64,000 nt of DNA from an uncultured Acidobacteriota bacterium (GTDB taxonomy: Bacteria > Acidobacteriota > Terriglobia > Bryobacterales > Bryobacteraceae): positions 62,001 through 126,000 of the forward strand of contig CADEFM010000015.1 in assembly GCA_902826605.1 (NCBI GenBank), read 5' to 3'. The notes under the pieces were generated by a model. The model ran no database searches. It saw only the letters and a list, made by a program, of their open reading frames with translations, and had not been told where the DNA came from. Made by a program: the position numbers and the translations under genes. This document shows positions 33,861-42,408 of the stretch, piece after piece. Numbering within the stretch: position 1 is the first letter of the stretch; every line of letters begins with the position of its first letter.

Positions 33861-34495
33861 TAAAGCGCCTCTAATAAAGGAACGGTGAGCAGCCTCCGCT
33901 CCACGTGTTTTTCCATGGTGCGGATCAGCACGCGCCGCAGATCGCTAATGGTCGCCTTCGTCCAAGCGCCGTCTTCCAGATCGGCAATGGGTTTCGAGAA
34001 CATTTCGCCAGTGATCTCCACAGATTCGTGGCTCACGCGCGCCTCCGGCCAGATGCCTGCCAGGCGCACGGCCCACACTGTGAAGTAATTGACGCCGGTC
34101 CATAGGTTGCCTTTCGCGCGCAGATGCGCCAGGACGGCCGTCAGCAGGCGGAAAAACTTCTCATTCGGTTCGTGGGGCGGCAACAATTGCTCGGCAACCT
34201 CAGTCAAATAATCCAGCGCGACGCCCGCGGAATAGTCCGCCTGCAAGCCGAACTGCGATTCAATCAGTTCGCAGCCGGACAGACTCACCAACTCCGCGGT
34301 CTCCTTTTGGAAGTAAGCCATCCGGACAAGCGATAGCCGTTCCAGCCCCGACCCGAAGGAACTCTTGGGCCGGCGCGCCCGCCGGGCGACGCCGCGCAGT
34401 TTCCCCTGATCCCGGGTGAAAAAACTCACGATCAAATCCGCTTCCCGAAAGGGGTATGTGCGCAGGACAAACGCTTCGCTCACCCGCGCAGGCAT
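33860..34495 (-). CDS. recO: DNA repair protein RecO
   Basis: 211 residues. N-terminal OB fold (EAFVLRTYPFREADLIVSFFT and GKLRGVARRARRPKSSFG) and the helical domain (LDYLTEVAEQLLPPHEPN) are present. RecO loads RecA on SSB-coated single-stranded DNA together with RecR. The four zinc cysteines that many bacterial RecO proteins carry in the C-terminal domain are absent, so this is the zinc-free type. It heads the recO-glyQ-glyS-ppdK operon; no strong ribosome site precedes the ATG. Confidence 0.88.
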   Translation of the reverse strand: MPARVSEAFVLRTYPFREADLIVSFFTRDQGKLRGVARRARRPKSSFGSGLERLSLVRMAYFQKETAELVSLSGCELIESQFGLQADYSAGVALDYLTEVAEQLLPPHEPNEKFFRLLTAVLAHLRAKGNLWTGVNYFTVWAVRLAGIWPEARVSHESVEITGEMFSKPIADLEDGAWTKATISDLRRVLIRTMEKHVERRLLTVPLLEAL

Positions 34496-34552
34496 AGGTT
34501 AGGGCGCAAAAGTACAGGGTAACATGAACGCGCCTATCAAGCCGGAAATCGG

Positions 34553-35047
34553 CTAGGGCGTTGCAATCACCAGGTAGCGAAATGGCTCCTCAATGTCCTT
34601 ATAAAAATGCGGGGCGTTCGGAGGAATGATCACCACATCCCCTTTGCTCACCCGATGCGACTCGCCCCCGCCGATCATCTGACCGCCAAACTTGTCAGCA
34701 GTCAACGCCTTGCCCGCTTTCCCCGGAGTATGGAAGGTGGCCGCCCCGCTCATGATGACCACCACGCCGGTCCATACCTCATGGGAATGAACCACGCCTT
34801 CATCGGCTTTCCCGCGGCTGTTCGCGTGAATCGCATATTCCGTTCCCTGGCGATCCTTGCGGGCAAACAGGTCCAAGCTCCCGGTGGTGGCCAGCGCTTT
34901 GGCGAAGGTCGCGTCCACCCTGTCGTGGCTGAAATATGTGATCGGCGGCGGAGCCGCGTTTGGCTGAGCGGTGCCGCGCACCAGCCAGCCGGTCGCGAAT
35001 GAAAGCACTGTCAAGACCACCAGCGCAGCTTTTCGAAAATGTCGCAT
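34553..35047 (-). CDS. Exported cupin protein
   Basis: 164 residues: signal anchor (RKAALVVLTVLSFATGWLVRG) followed by a single cupin barrel with motif 1 around HSHEVWTGVVVIMSGAATF and motif 2 around VSKGDVVIIPPNAPHFY. Metal ligands His-x-His-x-Glu-like and the later His are available. Function unknown; could be a small-molecule binding or isomerase-type protein. Excellent ribosome site AGGAGG eight bases before the ATG. Downstream of the esterase gene with 12 bases between, so one transcript is likely. Confidence 0.8.
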   Translation of the reverse strand: MRHFRKAALVVLTVLSFATGWLVRGTAQPNAAPPPITYFSHDRVDATFAKALATTGSLDLFARKDRQGTEYAIHANSRGKADEGVVHSHEVWTGVVVIMSGAATFHTPGKAGKALTADKFGGQMIGGGESHRVSKGDVVIIPPNAPHFYKDIEEPFRYLVIATP

Positions 35048-35059
35048 GTGTGTTGCCTC

Positions 35060-35779
35060 CTATTTACCGCTGCATCCCTTCTTCGTCTCTTCAAATCCAT
35101 CGAACAAGCGCCCGGCGTTCGCACCTGCCAGCGTTTCCATCCGGTGCGGCTGGCCTTTCTCGAGGGTATAGCGGGCGACGGTCCCCTTCGAGCGGAGCCA
35201 GTCCGCTTCCCTCTTCATCTCCCGGTGCCACATATATTCGTCGTTCTCGCCGACGTACAGGAAGACGCACATCTTCGCAATCGCCTGCAGGTTGGCATCG
35301 CTCGGACGCCACATGTAGCCGGGGAAGGCGGTCACGGACAAGAAGTAGTCAGGATTCGCAGCCGCGACGTGTAGTGCCGCGATTCCGCCGTTGGACGGCC
35401 CTGCGATATGAAACTTTTTCTCCTGTATCTTGTAATCCGCGAGCATCATTTTGAGAAATTCAGGGAAAATGCGAGCACCCTCTTCGAAGAACAATTGATC
35501 GTCCGGCGCGGCGGGTGCGATCACGATGTAGCCGCGCTTTTCCGCCTCAGCTCGCAGGTTGCGGTCGAGAACGCGGTCCACCGTGCTCATGTTTTGCGGA
35601 CCTCCGCCGAGCGCGAGGATCGCGGGATAACTCTTCGTGGAATCATATCCGCCAGGAAGAACTACTTTGTAGTGGACCGTAGTCGCGCCCACCTTGTTGG
35701 TTTTTTCGAGCAACTCCGCCCGCACGGGTTGAGATGCAAACATGGACACAAAGACTGCTGTGAAAAACAGGTGTTTCAT
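35060..35779 (-). CDS. Secreted phospholipase/carboxylesterase-like hydrolase
   Basis: 239 residues with signal peptide (MKHLFFTAVFVSMFASQPVRA). The alpha/beta-hydrolase fold is shown by PAILALGGGPQNM, the nucleophile in HIAGPSNGGIAAL (Ser of GPSNG), Asp in VGENDEYMW and His in KGQPHRME. Similar to PHB-depolymerase/esterase-D-like secreted enzymes. Start at 35779 is the Met that opens the signal. Transcribed toward the cupin gene. Confidence 0.8.
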   Translation of the reverse strand: MKHLFFTAVFVSMFASQPVRAELLEKTNKVGATTVHYKVVLPGGYDSTKSYPAILALGGGPQNMSTVDRVLDRNLRAEAEKRGYIVIAPAAPDDQLFFEEGARIFPEFLKMMLADYKIQEKKFHIAGPSNGGIAALHVAAANPDYFLSVTAFPGYMWRPSDANLQAIAKMCVFLYVGENDEYMWHREMKREADWLRSKGTVARYTLEKGQPHRMETLAGANAGRLFDGFEETKKGCSGK

Positions 35780-35978
35780 GCTCTCCCATTCTATGACCAC
35801 AGGACGGATTTCGCTTTCTTGGGGGTTGGCGCGCTCCCGGACGAGGCATTGTGATTCTTAGCGACTCCACTATCGGGAGGAGTGCTTCGGCCCGTCGATT
35901 TTGGCGATTTGCGCGCCTACGAATTTGATTTCGGGGGGCTTTCCCAATAAGACGGGGGACGTTTCGCAACGGCGCGCG

Positions 35979-36332
35979 TTACGGGCGCTCGTCTGCCGGC
36001 GTGGGCGTTTTTTCGGCTGGAGTGGGCAGGATAAAAGTGGTCTCGCCGGGCCGCAGGAGCTTCAGTTGCTTGCGGATTTCCATTTCCTGCTCGGCGGTGC
36101 TGTGCTCCAGACGGTCGATTCGTTCACGGCGGCGCTGGTTCGCCACCATCTGCGCGGCGTTCTCTTCTTCCAGGCGGCGGATTTCGCGGTGTTTGGTCAG
36201 CAACGTCTGAATGCCTTGGGGGCCGCGCACAGCGAACAAGCCGGAAATGACGATGCCTGCCGCCAAAATTCCATAACCAGTCCGGCGACCCGAAGGAAGC
36301 TGCGGCACAAGCTGGCGCAAAGACAAGTTCAC
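35979..36332 (-). CDS. FtsB/DivIC-like septum formation initiator
   Basis: 117 residues: a short cytosolic tail, one membrane helix (GYGILAAGIVISGLFAV), a coiled coil of about 45 residues (HREIRRLEEENAAQMVANQR onward) and a Pro/Thr-rich C-terminus. That is the architecture of FtsB/DivIC, which bridges FtsL and FtsQ at the division septum. GTG start. No other division gene adjoins it. Confidence 0.8.
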   Translation of the reverse strand: MNLSLRQLVPQLPSGRRTGYGILAAGIVISGLFAVRGPQGIQTLLTKHREIRRLEEENAAQMVANQRRRERIDRLEHSTAEQEMEIRKQLKLLRPGETTFILPTPAEKTPTPADERP

Positions 36333-36424
36333 GTAATCTTTTATAGCGTGAATCGTTCGAGATTACCAGAGCGAATGAAAGATTTCCTGTGTTGTATTGT
36401 TATTCTGAAGGTGGTGTTCGAATC

Positions 36425-36613
36425 GTGCCTGCCAGCCGCGAGATAGAATCCGACGAACTCGCCTGCCCAAAATGCGGGTCGTCCGATGTCCGCCGCTCCA
36501 AGAGCGAAGGCTTGTGGGCCGCAATGCAAAGAATGCTTGGCCGCTGGCCTTTCCGCTGCCGGAGTTGTCGCGTGCGATTTTACCAATCCGCCGAAGCGCC
36601 GCACGGCCGTTAA
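36425..36613 (+). CDS. Small zinc-ribbon protein
   Basis: About 62 residues with two CxxC knuckles (CPKCGSS and CRSCRVRFY) separated by a basic and aromatic loop (RRSKSEGLWAAMQRMLGRWPF). The C-terminal half resembles zinc-ribbon tails of small Acidobacterial proteins. Starts are uncertain: GTG at 36425 has GAAGGTGG upstream; another GTG at 36389 is in frame. It diverges from the FtsB-like gene and converges with the sugar-nucleotide dehydrogenase gene. Confidence 0.62.
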   Translation: MPASREIESDELACPKCGSSDVRRSKSEGLWAAMQRMLGRWPFRCRSCRVRFYQSAEAPHGR

Positions 36614-36626
36614 AGTTACCGAGAAT

Positions 36627-37937
36627 TTAGAGCCGCACGATCTTGGTGGATTCCCGGCCTTTCAGGGCATTGCGCGTGTCTACGATGAGCCGGGCTTTCT
36701 CAACGATTTTTCCGTAATCGAAGGATTTGTGATCGGTGACGATCACCACGCAATCGGCGCTGGCCGCCGCTGTTTCCGGATCCACGGAGCACATCTCCGG
36801 AACGACGCCATCGGCACGCAGTTTAGGCACGTAGGGATCCGTGTAACTGATCTTGGCGCCTCGCTTATCCAGCAAGTGGATGATATCGAGTGCGGGCGAT
36901 TCGCGGACATCATCAATGTCGCGTTTGTAGGCGACGCCCAGGACGTGCACGGATGAGCCTTTCAACGGTTTGCGATGATCGTTGAGAGCGTTTTGAATCT
37001 TATCCACGATGAAATGCGGCATGGAGCCGTTAATGTGCCCCGCCAGCTCGATGAAACGCGCTTCGATACCGGCCTGCTTGGTTTTCCAGGAAAGATAGAA
37101 CGGGTCAATCGGAATGCAATGCCCGCCAAGACCGGGGCCAGGATAGAAAGGCATGAAACCGAAAGGCTTGGTGGCTGCCGCGTCGATCACTTCCCAAACG
37201 TTGATCCCCATGCGGTCGCACATCAGGGCAATCTCATTTGCCAAACCGATGTTGATCATGCGGAACGTGTTCTCCAGCAGCTTGACCATCTCCGCCACGC
37301 GCGTCGATCCCACCGGAACCACCGTGTCCAGCGCCTGAGAATAGAACAGCGCGCCCATCTCTGTGCAAGCCGGCGTGATGCCACCCACTACTTTGGGAAT
37401 GTTCTTGGTCTGGAAGTTAGCATTGCCCGGATCGACGCGTTCCGGGGAGAAACACATGAAGAAGTGCTCACCCGCTCGCAGCTCCGCCGTCTGGAACATC
37501 GGCAGCATCAGTTCGTCCGTCGTCCCCGGGTAGGTAGTGGATTCCAAAATCACCAGCGTACCCGCGTGGAAATGCTTGGCCAATTCCTGGCAAGCATTGA
37601 CGATAAAGCTCATATCCGGGTCTTTGGTTTTTCGGAGCGGCGTCGGGACGCAGATGTTCAGGGTGTCCAGCGACGACGTGACGGAGAAATCCGAAGTGGC
37701 TTTCACTTTTCCGCTCTTAACCAGAGGGGCGAGTACCTCCGTCGGGATGTCCTGGATATAGGATTCCCCCCGACTAATGGCGTCGACTTTGGTTTGATCA
37801 ATGTCAATACCGGTTACGTTGAAACCAGCTTGCGCGAACTCGACCACCAGGGGCAATCCTACGTAGCCCAGCCCGACCACGCCTACGTGTGCCGTTTTCG
37901 ATTCAATCTTCCGTTTCAAGTCTTCAAAATGAGTCAT
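36627..37937 (-). CDS. Nucleotide-sugar dehydrogenase (WbpA/UDP-GlcNAc 6-dehydrogenase type)
   Basis: 436 residues of the UDP-glucose/GDP-mannose dehydrogenase family. It has the Rossmann motif VVGLGYVGLPL, the catalytic Cys274 in GLGGHCIPIDPFYLSW, the ESTTYPGTTDE segment typical of the WbpA/TviB branch and the C-terminal UDP-binding GVAYKRDIDDVRESP. It oxidises C6 of a UDP-sugar (probably UDP-GlcNAc) to the uronic acid for surface polysaccharide. It starts directly after the dapF-like stop (TAA then ATG), so it is the last gene of the PfkB operon. Confidence 0.88.
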   Translation of the reverse strand: MTHFEDLKRKIESKTAHVGVVGLGYVGLPLVVEFAQAGFNVTGIDIDQTKVDAISRGESYIQDIPTEVLAPLVKSGKVKATSDFSVTSSLDTLNICVPTPLRKTKDPDMSFIVNACQELAKHFHAGTLVILESTTYPGTTDELMLPMFQTAELRAGEHFFMCFSPERVDPGNANFQTKNIPKVVGGITPACTEMGALFYSQALDTVVPVGSTRVAEMVKLLENTFRMINIGLANEIALMCDRMGINVWEVIDAAATKPFGFMPFYPGPGLGGHCIPIDPFYLSWKTKQAGIEARFIELAGHINGSMPHFIVDKIQNALNDHRKPLKGSSVHVLGVAYKRDIDDVRESPALDIIHLLDKRGAKISYTDPYVPKLRADGVVPEMCSVDPETAAASADCVVIVTDHKSFDYGKIVEKARLIVDTRNALKGRESTKIVRL

Positions 37938-38750
37938 TTAGGTGGTCTCGTGATAATACTCGCCCGTCGCAGTGAGCTCGGCCGGTCCAGCTAATAGGAT
38001 ATCGTCGCTTTCCCACCGTAACTCCAGTGGCCCAGCGGGGGTGAGAACACGAACCGGACTTTGCACCAGGCCGCGCGCGAAAGCCGCCGCCGCCGCGCCC
38101 GTCGAACCCGTTCCGGAACTCATGGTCTCCCCGGCGCCCCTTTCGAAGAAACGAACGTCTAAATTGTGGGCATCCAGCACTTTTACAAACGACACATTAG
38201 TACGGTTGAGGAAACGTGAGTGACGTTCGATACGTGCGCCCATGGCCTGCCAGTCAAAGTTGAAATCCTCGACGAAAAACGCACACTGTGGATTGCCAAC
38301 GTTCAGAATCGTGGCGTCGCGGCCTTCGAAGCCCACGTGCAATTCGTCCACGGTGGCGCGCCCCATATTCATTTCGAAAAGAAACCAGAGGCCCTTGCGT
38401 TCCAGCAGTCGTAATTTCTTCAAGCCCGCCCCGGTCGCGATGCGGACTTCCTCGCCCACGGTAATGCCGCCTCCCCGGCCGGCTTCCACCACCAGCGCAG
38501 CGGCGCAGCGGGTGCCATTTCCGGAGATTTCACTGCGGCTGCCGTCGGAATTCCACAAGTCGATGGCCGCGTGCGCTTCGCCGGTGCCCAGGCTGGCCAG
38601 TATCCATCCGTCCGCCCCCACACCGGTATGGCGATCGCAAATCGCGCGGGCGGCGGCGGCTTCGTTGGGGACGCCCATGTGCAGACTCTCCCACCAGGTA
38701 AGCAGGAAGTCATTACGGGCCCCATGGGCCTTGGTAAACAGAATTTTCAT
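37938..38750 (-). CDS. DapF-like epimerase with second catalytic Cys replaced by Ser
   Basis: 270 residues of the diaminopimelate epimerase fold: FTKAHGARNDFLL, the first catalytic Cys82 in SGNGTRCAA, NVGNPQCAFF and VRFFERGAGET. In DapF two cysteines act as acid and base across the substrate. Here the second motif, normally ETxACGTG, reads ETMSSGTG, with Ser at residue 212 (codon 38115-38117, TCC). The reading is unambiguous in the DNA. The protein may have altered activity (for example dehydration or a one-base reaction, as in hydroxyproline dehydratases that have Thr at this site), or be slow. It overlaps the upstream membrane protein gene by ATGA. Confidence 0.84.
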   Translation of the reverse strand: MKILFTKAHGARNDFLLTWWESLHMGVPNEAAAARAICDRHTGVGADGWILASLGTGEAHAAIDLWNSDGSRSEISGNGTRCAAALVVEAGRGGGITVGEEVRIATGAGLKKLRLLERKGLWFLFEMNMGRATVDELHVGFEGRDATILNVGNPQCAFFVEDFNFDWQAMGARIERHSRFLNRTNVSFVKVLDAHNLDVRFFERGAGETMSSGTGSTGAAAAAFARGLVQSPVRVLTPAGPLELRWESDDILLAGPAELTATGEYYHETT

Positions 38751-40291
38751 CGTGATGGCTGCGGGGTTCGCTGGTAGAGTTCAACGACAGGCGCTCCTTT
38801 TACAATAATCCGTCCTCGCAGTCTATAGTGTGGACCCGTACGCCCGGATCTGGAAATTGCAGTGGAGACTTTGTCGCCGGAGATGGCCAATGCCCATTCG
38901 TCACGCAGGAACAGGTCGGGCCGCTGCACGGCGGCGTCCCAGCTGGGACGATTTCCCTCATGTCTGCCCTCGCGCAGTGGAATGCGGGCTTCCCGGAGAA
39001 CTCCAGTAAGATCGCCGAATGAATAGATCACACCGCCTCCACTCTGATAGCTGGCTTGCAGCGTGGCGGCCACCTCCCGCGTCCAAGTGCGGCGCGCGGC
39101 TGAGTTCATCTCGGATTCCCTAAAGGATGCTGCCGGTCCTGTGAGAAGCACCGCGACACCGATCAGCAAGGTTACCCCTAGCACCGCGCCAACGCGAATT
39201 CGCGTGGGAAGCGCAGCCACTAGACCGGCGGCGCAGAATGCCGTCAGCGGCAGCGCTGCCAATCCATAGCGCACGTTGTACCATGCATTGGGCCATAGAT
39301 CGGGCACATATATCGGAATACCAGAAGCGTAAATGCTCCATAGGTAAAACGCGGGGGGGAGGAGCAGCAGAAACAACGGCCACCATGCTCGTTTCAGCGC
39401 ACACGCGGCGGCACCCGCAACGCCGATTACCAAAGAGGGCCAGCCGAGGGTCAACTTTATCGCGGCGAAATAATATTCGAGGGCCTTCGGCCAATCGTGA
39501 TCGCCAGGGTAGCGCGCCATGCCTTGAGCGAGCTGACGCCGGTAAATCGCGAGCGCGGAATAATCGCCGTTGTAAAATTCGAGCGCATTGCTGTAGTAAA
39601 ACTGGTTGTGGGCGAGCCATGCGAGCGGTCCTAATGCAGCCAGGGCGGCGAACAGGATTGCGTGGCGCTTGTCGCGCGCGGATACGAGCATGAAAAGCGC
39701 TGCCGCGGGCGCGATGATCCATCCTTCATAACGTGTAAGCGACGCGGCGATCGCCGCAGCGGCGGCGGCGAGAAGCGCTACTAAAGATTGCGAGTCCCGA
39801 TACCACAAAGTCGCCCATAACAATCCTGCCAGGGCCGCCGCGAAGACCGGTTCCGTCATGGGCGTCGATTGCAAGTACAGCATATTGAGATTAAGCGCGA
39901 ACATCAGCGCAGCCGTCCACGCAGACGCGTACGAAGAAAAACGGCGGCGGGCCGAGGCGAATAAAAACACTCCCGCAGCCACGAAGCAAGCCGACACGGG
40001 CATGGCGCCTCCCAGTCCGCTCATCCACCAGTCATCGCGTGCGACGAAAGGCAGCATCAACAGATGGGGCAAGGGAAGCCATACCGTGCCAAGCTGCTCG
40101 AGGCCCGGCGTGCGCGAGTCCAGAACCCGGCGCGCGATGTTCAGGTGAGCTTCGGCATCGCCATAATAAAGCGTATAACCGAGCGACGCGCACAACCATA
40201 GCGCGGAAATGCTGATGGTGCTGAGTACCGCGAACACCGCCAAGGTATGGCGGACCAGATGAGCTGCGTGGCGTGAACGGCGAGGCGTCAA
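38747..40291 (-). CDS. Polytopic glycosyltransferase-like membrane protein (GT-C type)
   Basis: 514 residues with about ten to twelve membrane helices and a C-terminal soluble domain (about residues 400-514). The first luminal loop contains LGYTLYYGDAEAHLNIARRV and LEQLGTVWLPLPHLL, a layout seen in dolichol-phosphate-mannose/Arnt-like GT-C glycosyltransferases, with acidic residues after the first helix. Start is a TTG that overlaps the stop of the sugar kinase gene (TTGA at 40288-40291). The long frame further upstream is out of register with the true start. Transferred sugar unknown. Confidence 0.7.
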   Translation of the reverse strand: MTPRRSRHAAHLVRHTLAVFAVLSTISISALWLCASLGYTLYYGDAEAHLNIARRVLDSRTPGLEQLGTVWLPLPHLLMLPFVARDDWWMSGLGGAMPVSACFVAAGVFLFASARRRFSSYASAWTAALMFALNLNMLYLQSTPMTEPVFAAALAGLLWATLWYRDSQSLVALLAAAAAAIAASLTRYEGWIIAPAAALFMLVSARDKRHAILFAALAALGPLAWLAHNQFYYSNALEFYNGDYSALAIYRRQLAQGMARYPGDHDWPKALEYYFAAIKLTLGWPSLVIGVAGAAACALKRAWWPLFLLLLPPAFYLWSIYASGIPIYVPDLWPNAWYNVRYGLAALPLTAFCAAGLVAALPTRIRVGAVLGVTLLIGVAVLLTGPAASFRESEMNSAARRTWTREVAATLQASYQSGGGVIYSFGDLTGVLREARIPLREGRHEGNRPSWDAAVQRPDLFLRDEWALAISGDKVSTAISRSGRTGPHYRLRGRIIVKGAPVVELYQRTPQPSR

Positions 40292-41205
40292 AAGTGCGTA
40301 AACGTGCGAAACTCTTCGAAGCGGGCGTCGATTTCGGGGCGGGTTAGCGCGCGGAAACGTTCCACACCGAAACGTTCGCAGCAAAAGCTGCCCATCACAG
40401 AACCATAAATGACGGCGCGGCTTAGCATGCCACGGCTGATGTGATCCCCCGAAAGATCGAACCCATGTTCGGCCAGATACCCGATGAACCCGCCGGCGAA
40501 GCAATCGCCTGCCCCGGTGGGATCGAAAACGCTTTCCAGCAGATAGCCGGGCACGATGAAATAGGAATCGTGGCGAAACAGCATCGCTCCGTATTCACCG
40601 CGTTTGATCACCAAGGTGTGAGGACCCATTTCGAGAATCTTCTGGGCGGCCTTTTTTAGGTTACTTTCGCCCGAAAGCTGGCGTGCTTCGTGATCGTTGA
40701 TGAGCAGGAAGTCCCAATTTTTGATGGTCTTAAGCAGCTCCTCCCGGAAATCGCTGATCCAGAAATTCATGGTATCCCCGCCGGCTAAACGGAGATGCTT
40801 CATCTGCGAGCGGACGCTGCGCTGCAGAGCGGGTTGAATGTTGCCGAGAAGCAGGTAACGAGCATTGGCGTAGCTTTCCGGCAGTTTGGGCTGAAAATCG
40901 GCGAACACGTTCAAGTCGGTGGTGAGCGTGACGCGGTCATTCATATCGTCGGTGTATTTGCCGGCCCAGAAAAACGTCTTTCCCGGAACTCGCTCAAGAC
41001 CTTCCAGGTCGATGCCCCGGCTCTCCAGGAGCTCGGTATCCTCGTCGGCGAAATCGTCCCCAACCACCGCCACAATGCGAACTTGCGTGAAATAACTGGC
41101 CGCCAATGATATATATGTAGCCGCACCGCCCAGCATGCGATCGATGCGCCCGTGCGGCGTTTCGACTCCGTCATAGGCTACAGAGCCAACAACTACAAGA
41201 GACAT
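40288..41205 (-). CDS. PfkB-family sugar or nucleoside kinase
   Basis: 305 residues of the ribokinase family: N-terminal LVVVGSVAYDGVETP, LGGAATYISLAAS and the ATP/catalytic motif DPTGAGDCFAGGFIGY with its Asp base. It lacks FruK-type features, so it more likely handles an adenosine-, ribose- or HldE-like substrate. First gene of an overlapping operon with a GT-C-like protein, DapF-like protein and UDP-sugar dehydrogenase, which suggests a sugar destined for the cell surface. Start at 41205 gives the standard family N-terminus. Confidence 0.83.
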   Translation of the reverse strand: MSLVVVGSVAYDGVETPHGRIDRMLGGAATYISLAASYFTQVRIVAVVGDDFADEDTELLESRGIDLEGLERVPGKTFFWAGKYTDDMNDRVTLTTDLNVFADFQPKLPESYANARYLLLGNIQPALQRSVRSQMKHLRLAGGDTMNFWISDFREELLKTIKNWDFLLINDHEARQLSGESNLKKAAQKILEMGPHTLVIKRGEYGAMLFRHDSYFIVPGYLLESVFDPTGAGDCFAGGFIGYLAEHGFDLSGDHISRGMLSRAVIYGSVMGSFCCERFGVERFRALTRPEIDARFEEFRTFTHF

Positions 41206-41256
41206 CTTTTGATTGTAGAGGATGATGCCGATACTATGAAAGAAGTGGAAGATTTT

Positions 41257-42405
41257 ATGATTCGAGTCATTCCGGACATCGTTGTGCTGGGCGGCACGCT
41301 GCTGATGCAAATTGTCGCTGCGCTGTGGGTGCTGCGGCGCATGGCATCAGGGACCGGACGGGTCACCCGGCGGTTCGTGGCGGGGGCGATGGCGGGGTCT
41401 GTTACGTTACTGGCGTTCGGTTTTCTGTTGCGTTTCAATACTATAGGCAGGCACTTTCCGGGATGGTTTCCGGGGTGGGGTCGCGGAGTGGTCATTGCAT
41501 ATGCACTATTGTCGGTTGTCTGGATTGCGATCTATGTTTTGACCGAGCCTGTGGTGCGGTCCCAGCATCATCCCTCGCGCAGGCGTTTCCTTAGAACCAC
41601 TCAAGCGGCGCTGTTCGCCGCGCCTGTGGCAGTGCTGGGGTACGGAACGTTCATTCAACGCAAACACATTCAACTACGCGAACAGAAGGTAGTCATCCCA
41701 GACCTACCCATGGACCTGGATGGACTCCGGATCGTGCAACTCACCGATATTCATTTAGGACCATTCCTGGCTCGCCAGGAGCTGGACCATGCGGTCGGGA
41801 TGGCGAATGAGACTCGGGCGCATGTCGCGGTGGTTACCGGCGACCTGATCAGCAACGCGCGGGACCCGCTGGATGATTGCTTGCAGTCGCTATCGGCGCT
41901 GCGCGCGGAGGCAGGCACTTTTGGATGCATGGGCAATCATGAGGTTTACGCGCAAGCTCAACGGCATACAGAACGCGGAGCGGCATTACTCGGGATGAAA
42001 TTTCTTCGGGGGGAGGCGGTTGCGCTTCGCTTCGGCACTGACTCGCTCAACCTAGTGGGCGTCGACTACCAGCGCGCCCGCCGTCCGTATTTGCGGCGCG
42101 CCGCGGGTTTGGTCAATCCCTCCGCGTACAATGTATTGCTGTCCCACAACCCGGATGTATTTCGAGTGGCCGCAGGGCAAGGTTACGGGCTAACAATCTC
42201 CGGCCATACTCATGGTGGACAAGTTCGAATCGAAATATTGCAAGCTGACCTGAACGTAGCGCGCTTCTACACGCCGTATGTGGACGGTCTATACCGCCAG
42301 GGGCCGTCATCGATTTTCGTTTCGCGCGGCATCGGCACCATCGGTCTGCCCACGCGTGTGGGAGCTCCGCCGGAAGTCGCGCTGCTTCATTTGTGCCGGA
42401 CCTGA
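41257..42405 (+). CDS. Membrane-anchored metallophosphoesterase (YkuE-like)
   Basis: About 382 residues. Three or four N-terminal membrane helices are followed by a Tat-like RRRFLRTT stretch and another hydrophobic segment (about residues 110-135), then a calcineurin-type phosphoesterase with LTDIHLGPF, VTGDLIS, GNHE and SGHTHGGQ. Two-metal hydrolases of this group include lipid A or UDP-diacylglucosamine hydrolases and YkuE. Starts at 41257 (GGAAG upstream) or 41236 are both possible. A similar phosphoesterase follows three bases later. Confidence 0.82.
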   Translation: MIRVIPDIVVLGGTLLMQIVAALWVLRRMASGTGRVTRRFVAGAMAGSVTLLAFGFLLRFNTIGRHFPGWFPGWGRGVVIAYALLSVVWIAIYVLTEPVVRSQHHPSRRRFLRTTQAALFAAPVAVLGYGTFIQRKHIQLREQKVVIPDLPMDLDGLRIVQLTDIHLGPFLARQELDHAVGMANETRAHVAVVTGDLISNARDPLDDCLQSLSALRAEAGTFGCMGNHEVYAQAQRHTERGAALLGMKFLRGEAVALRFGTDSLNLVGVDYQRARRPYLRRAAGLVNPSAYNVLLSHNPDVFRVAAGQGYGLTISGHTHGGQVRIEILQADLNVARFYTPYVDGLYRQGPSSIFVSRGIGTIGLPTRVGAPPEVALLHLCRT

Positions 42406-42408
42406 CCA

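Noticed and set aside
35864..35978. Minus-strand frame reading GKPPEIKFVGAQIAKIDGPK next to the FtsB-like gene
   Set aside because: No start codon and too short; may be chance, so not called a gene.
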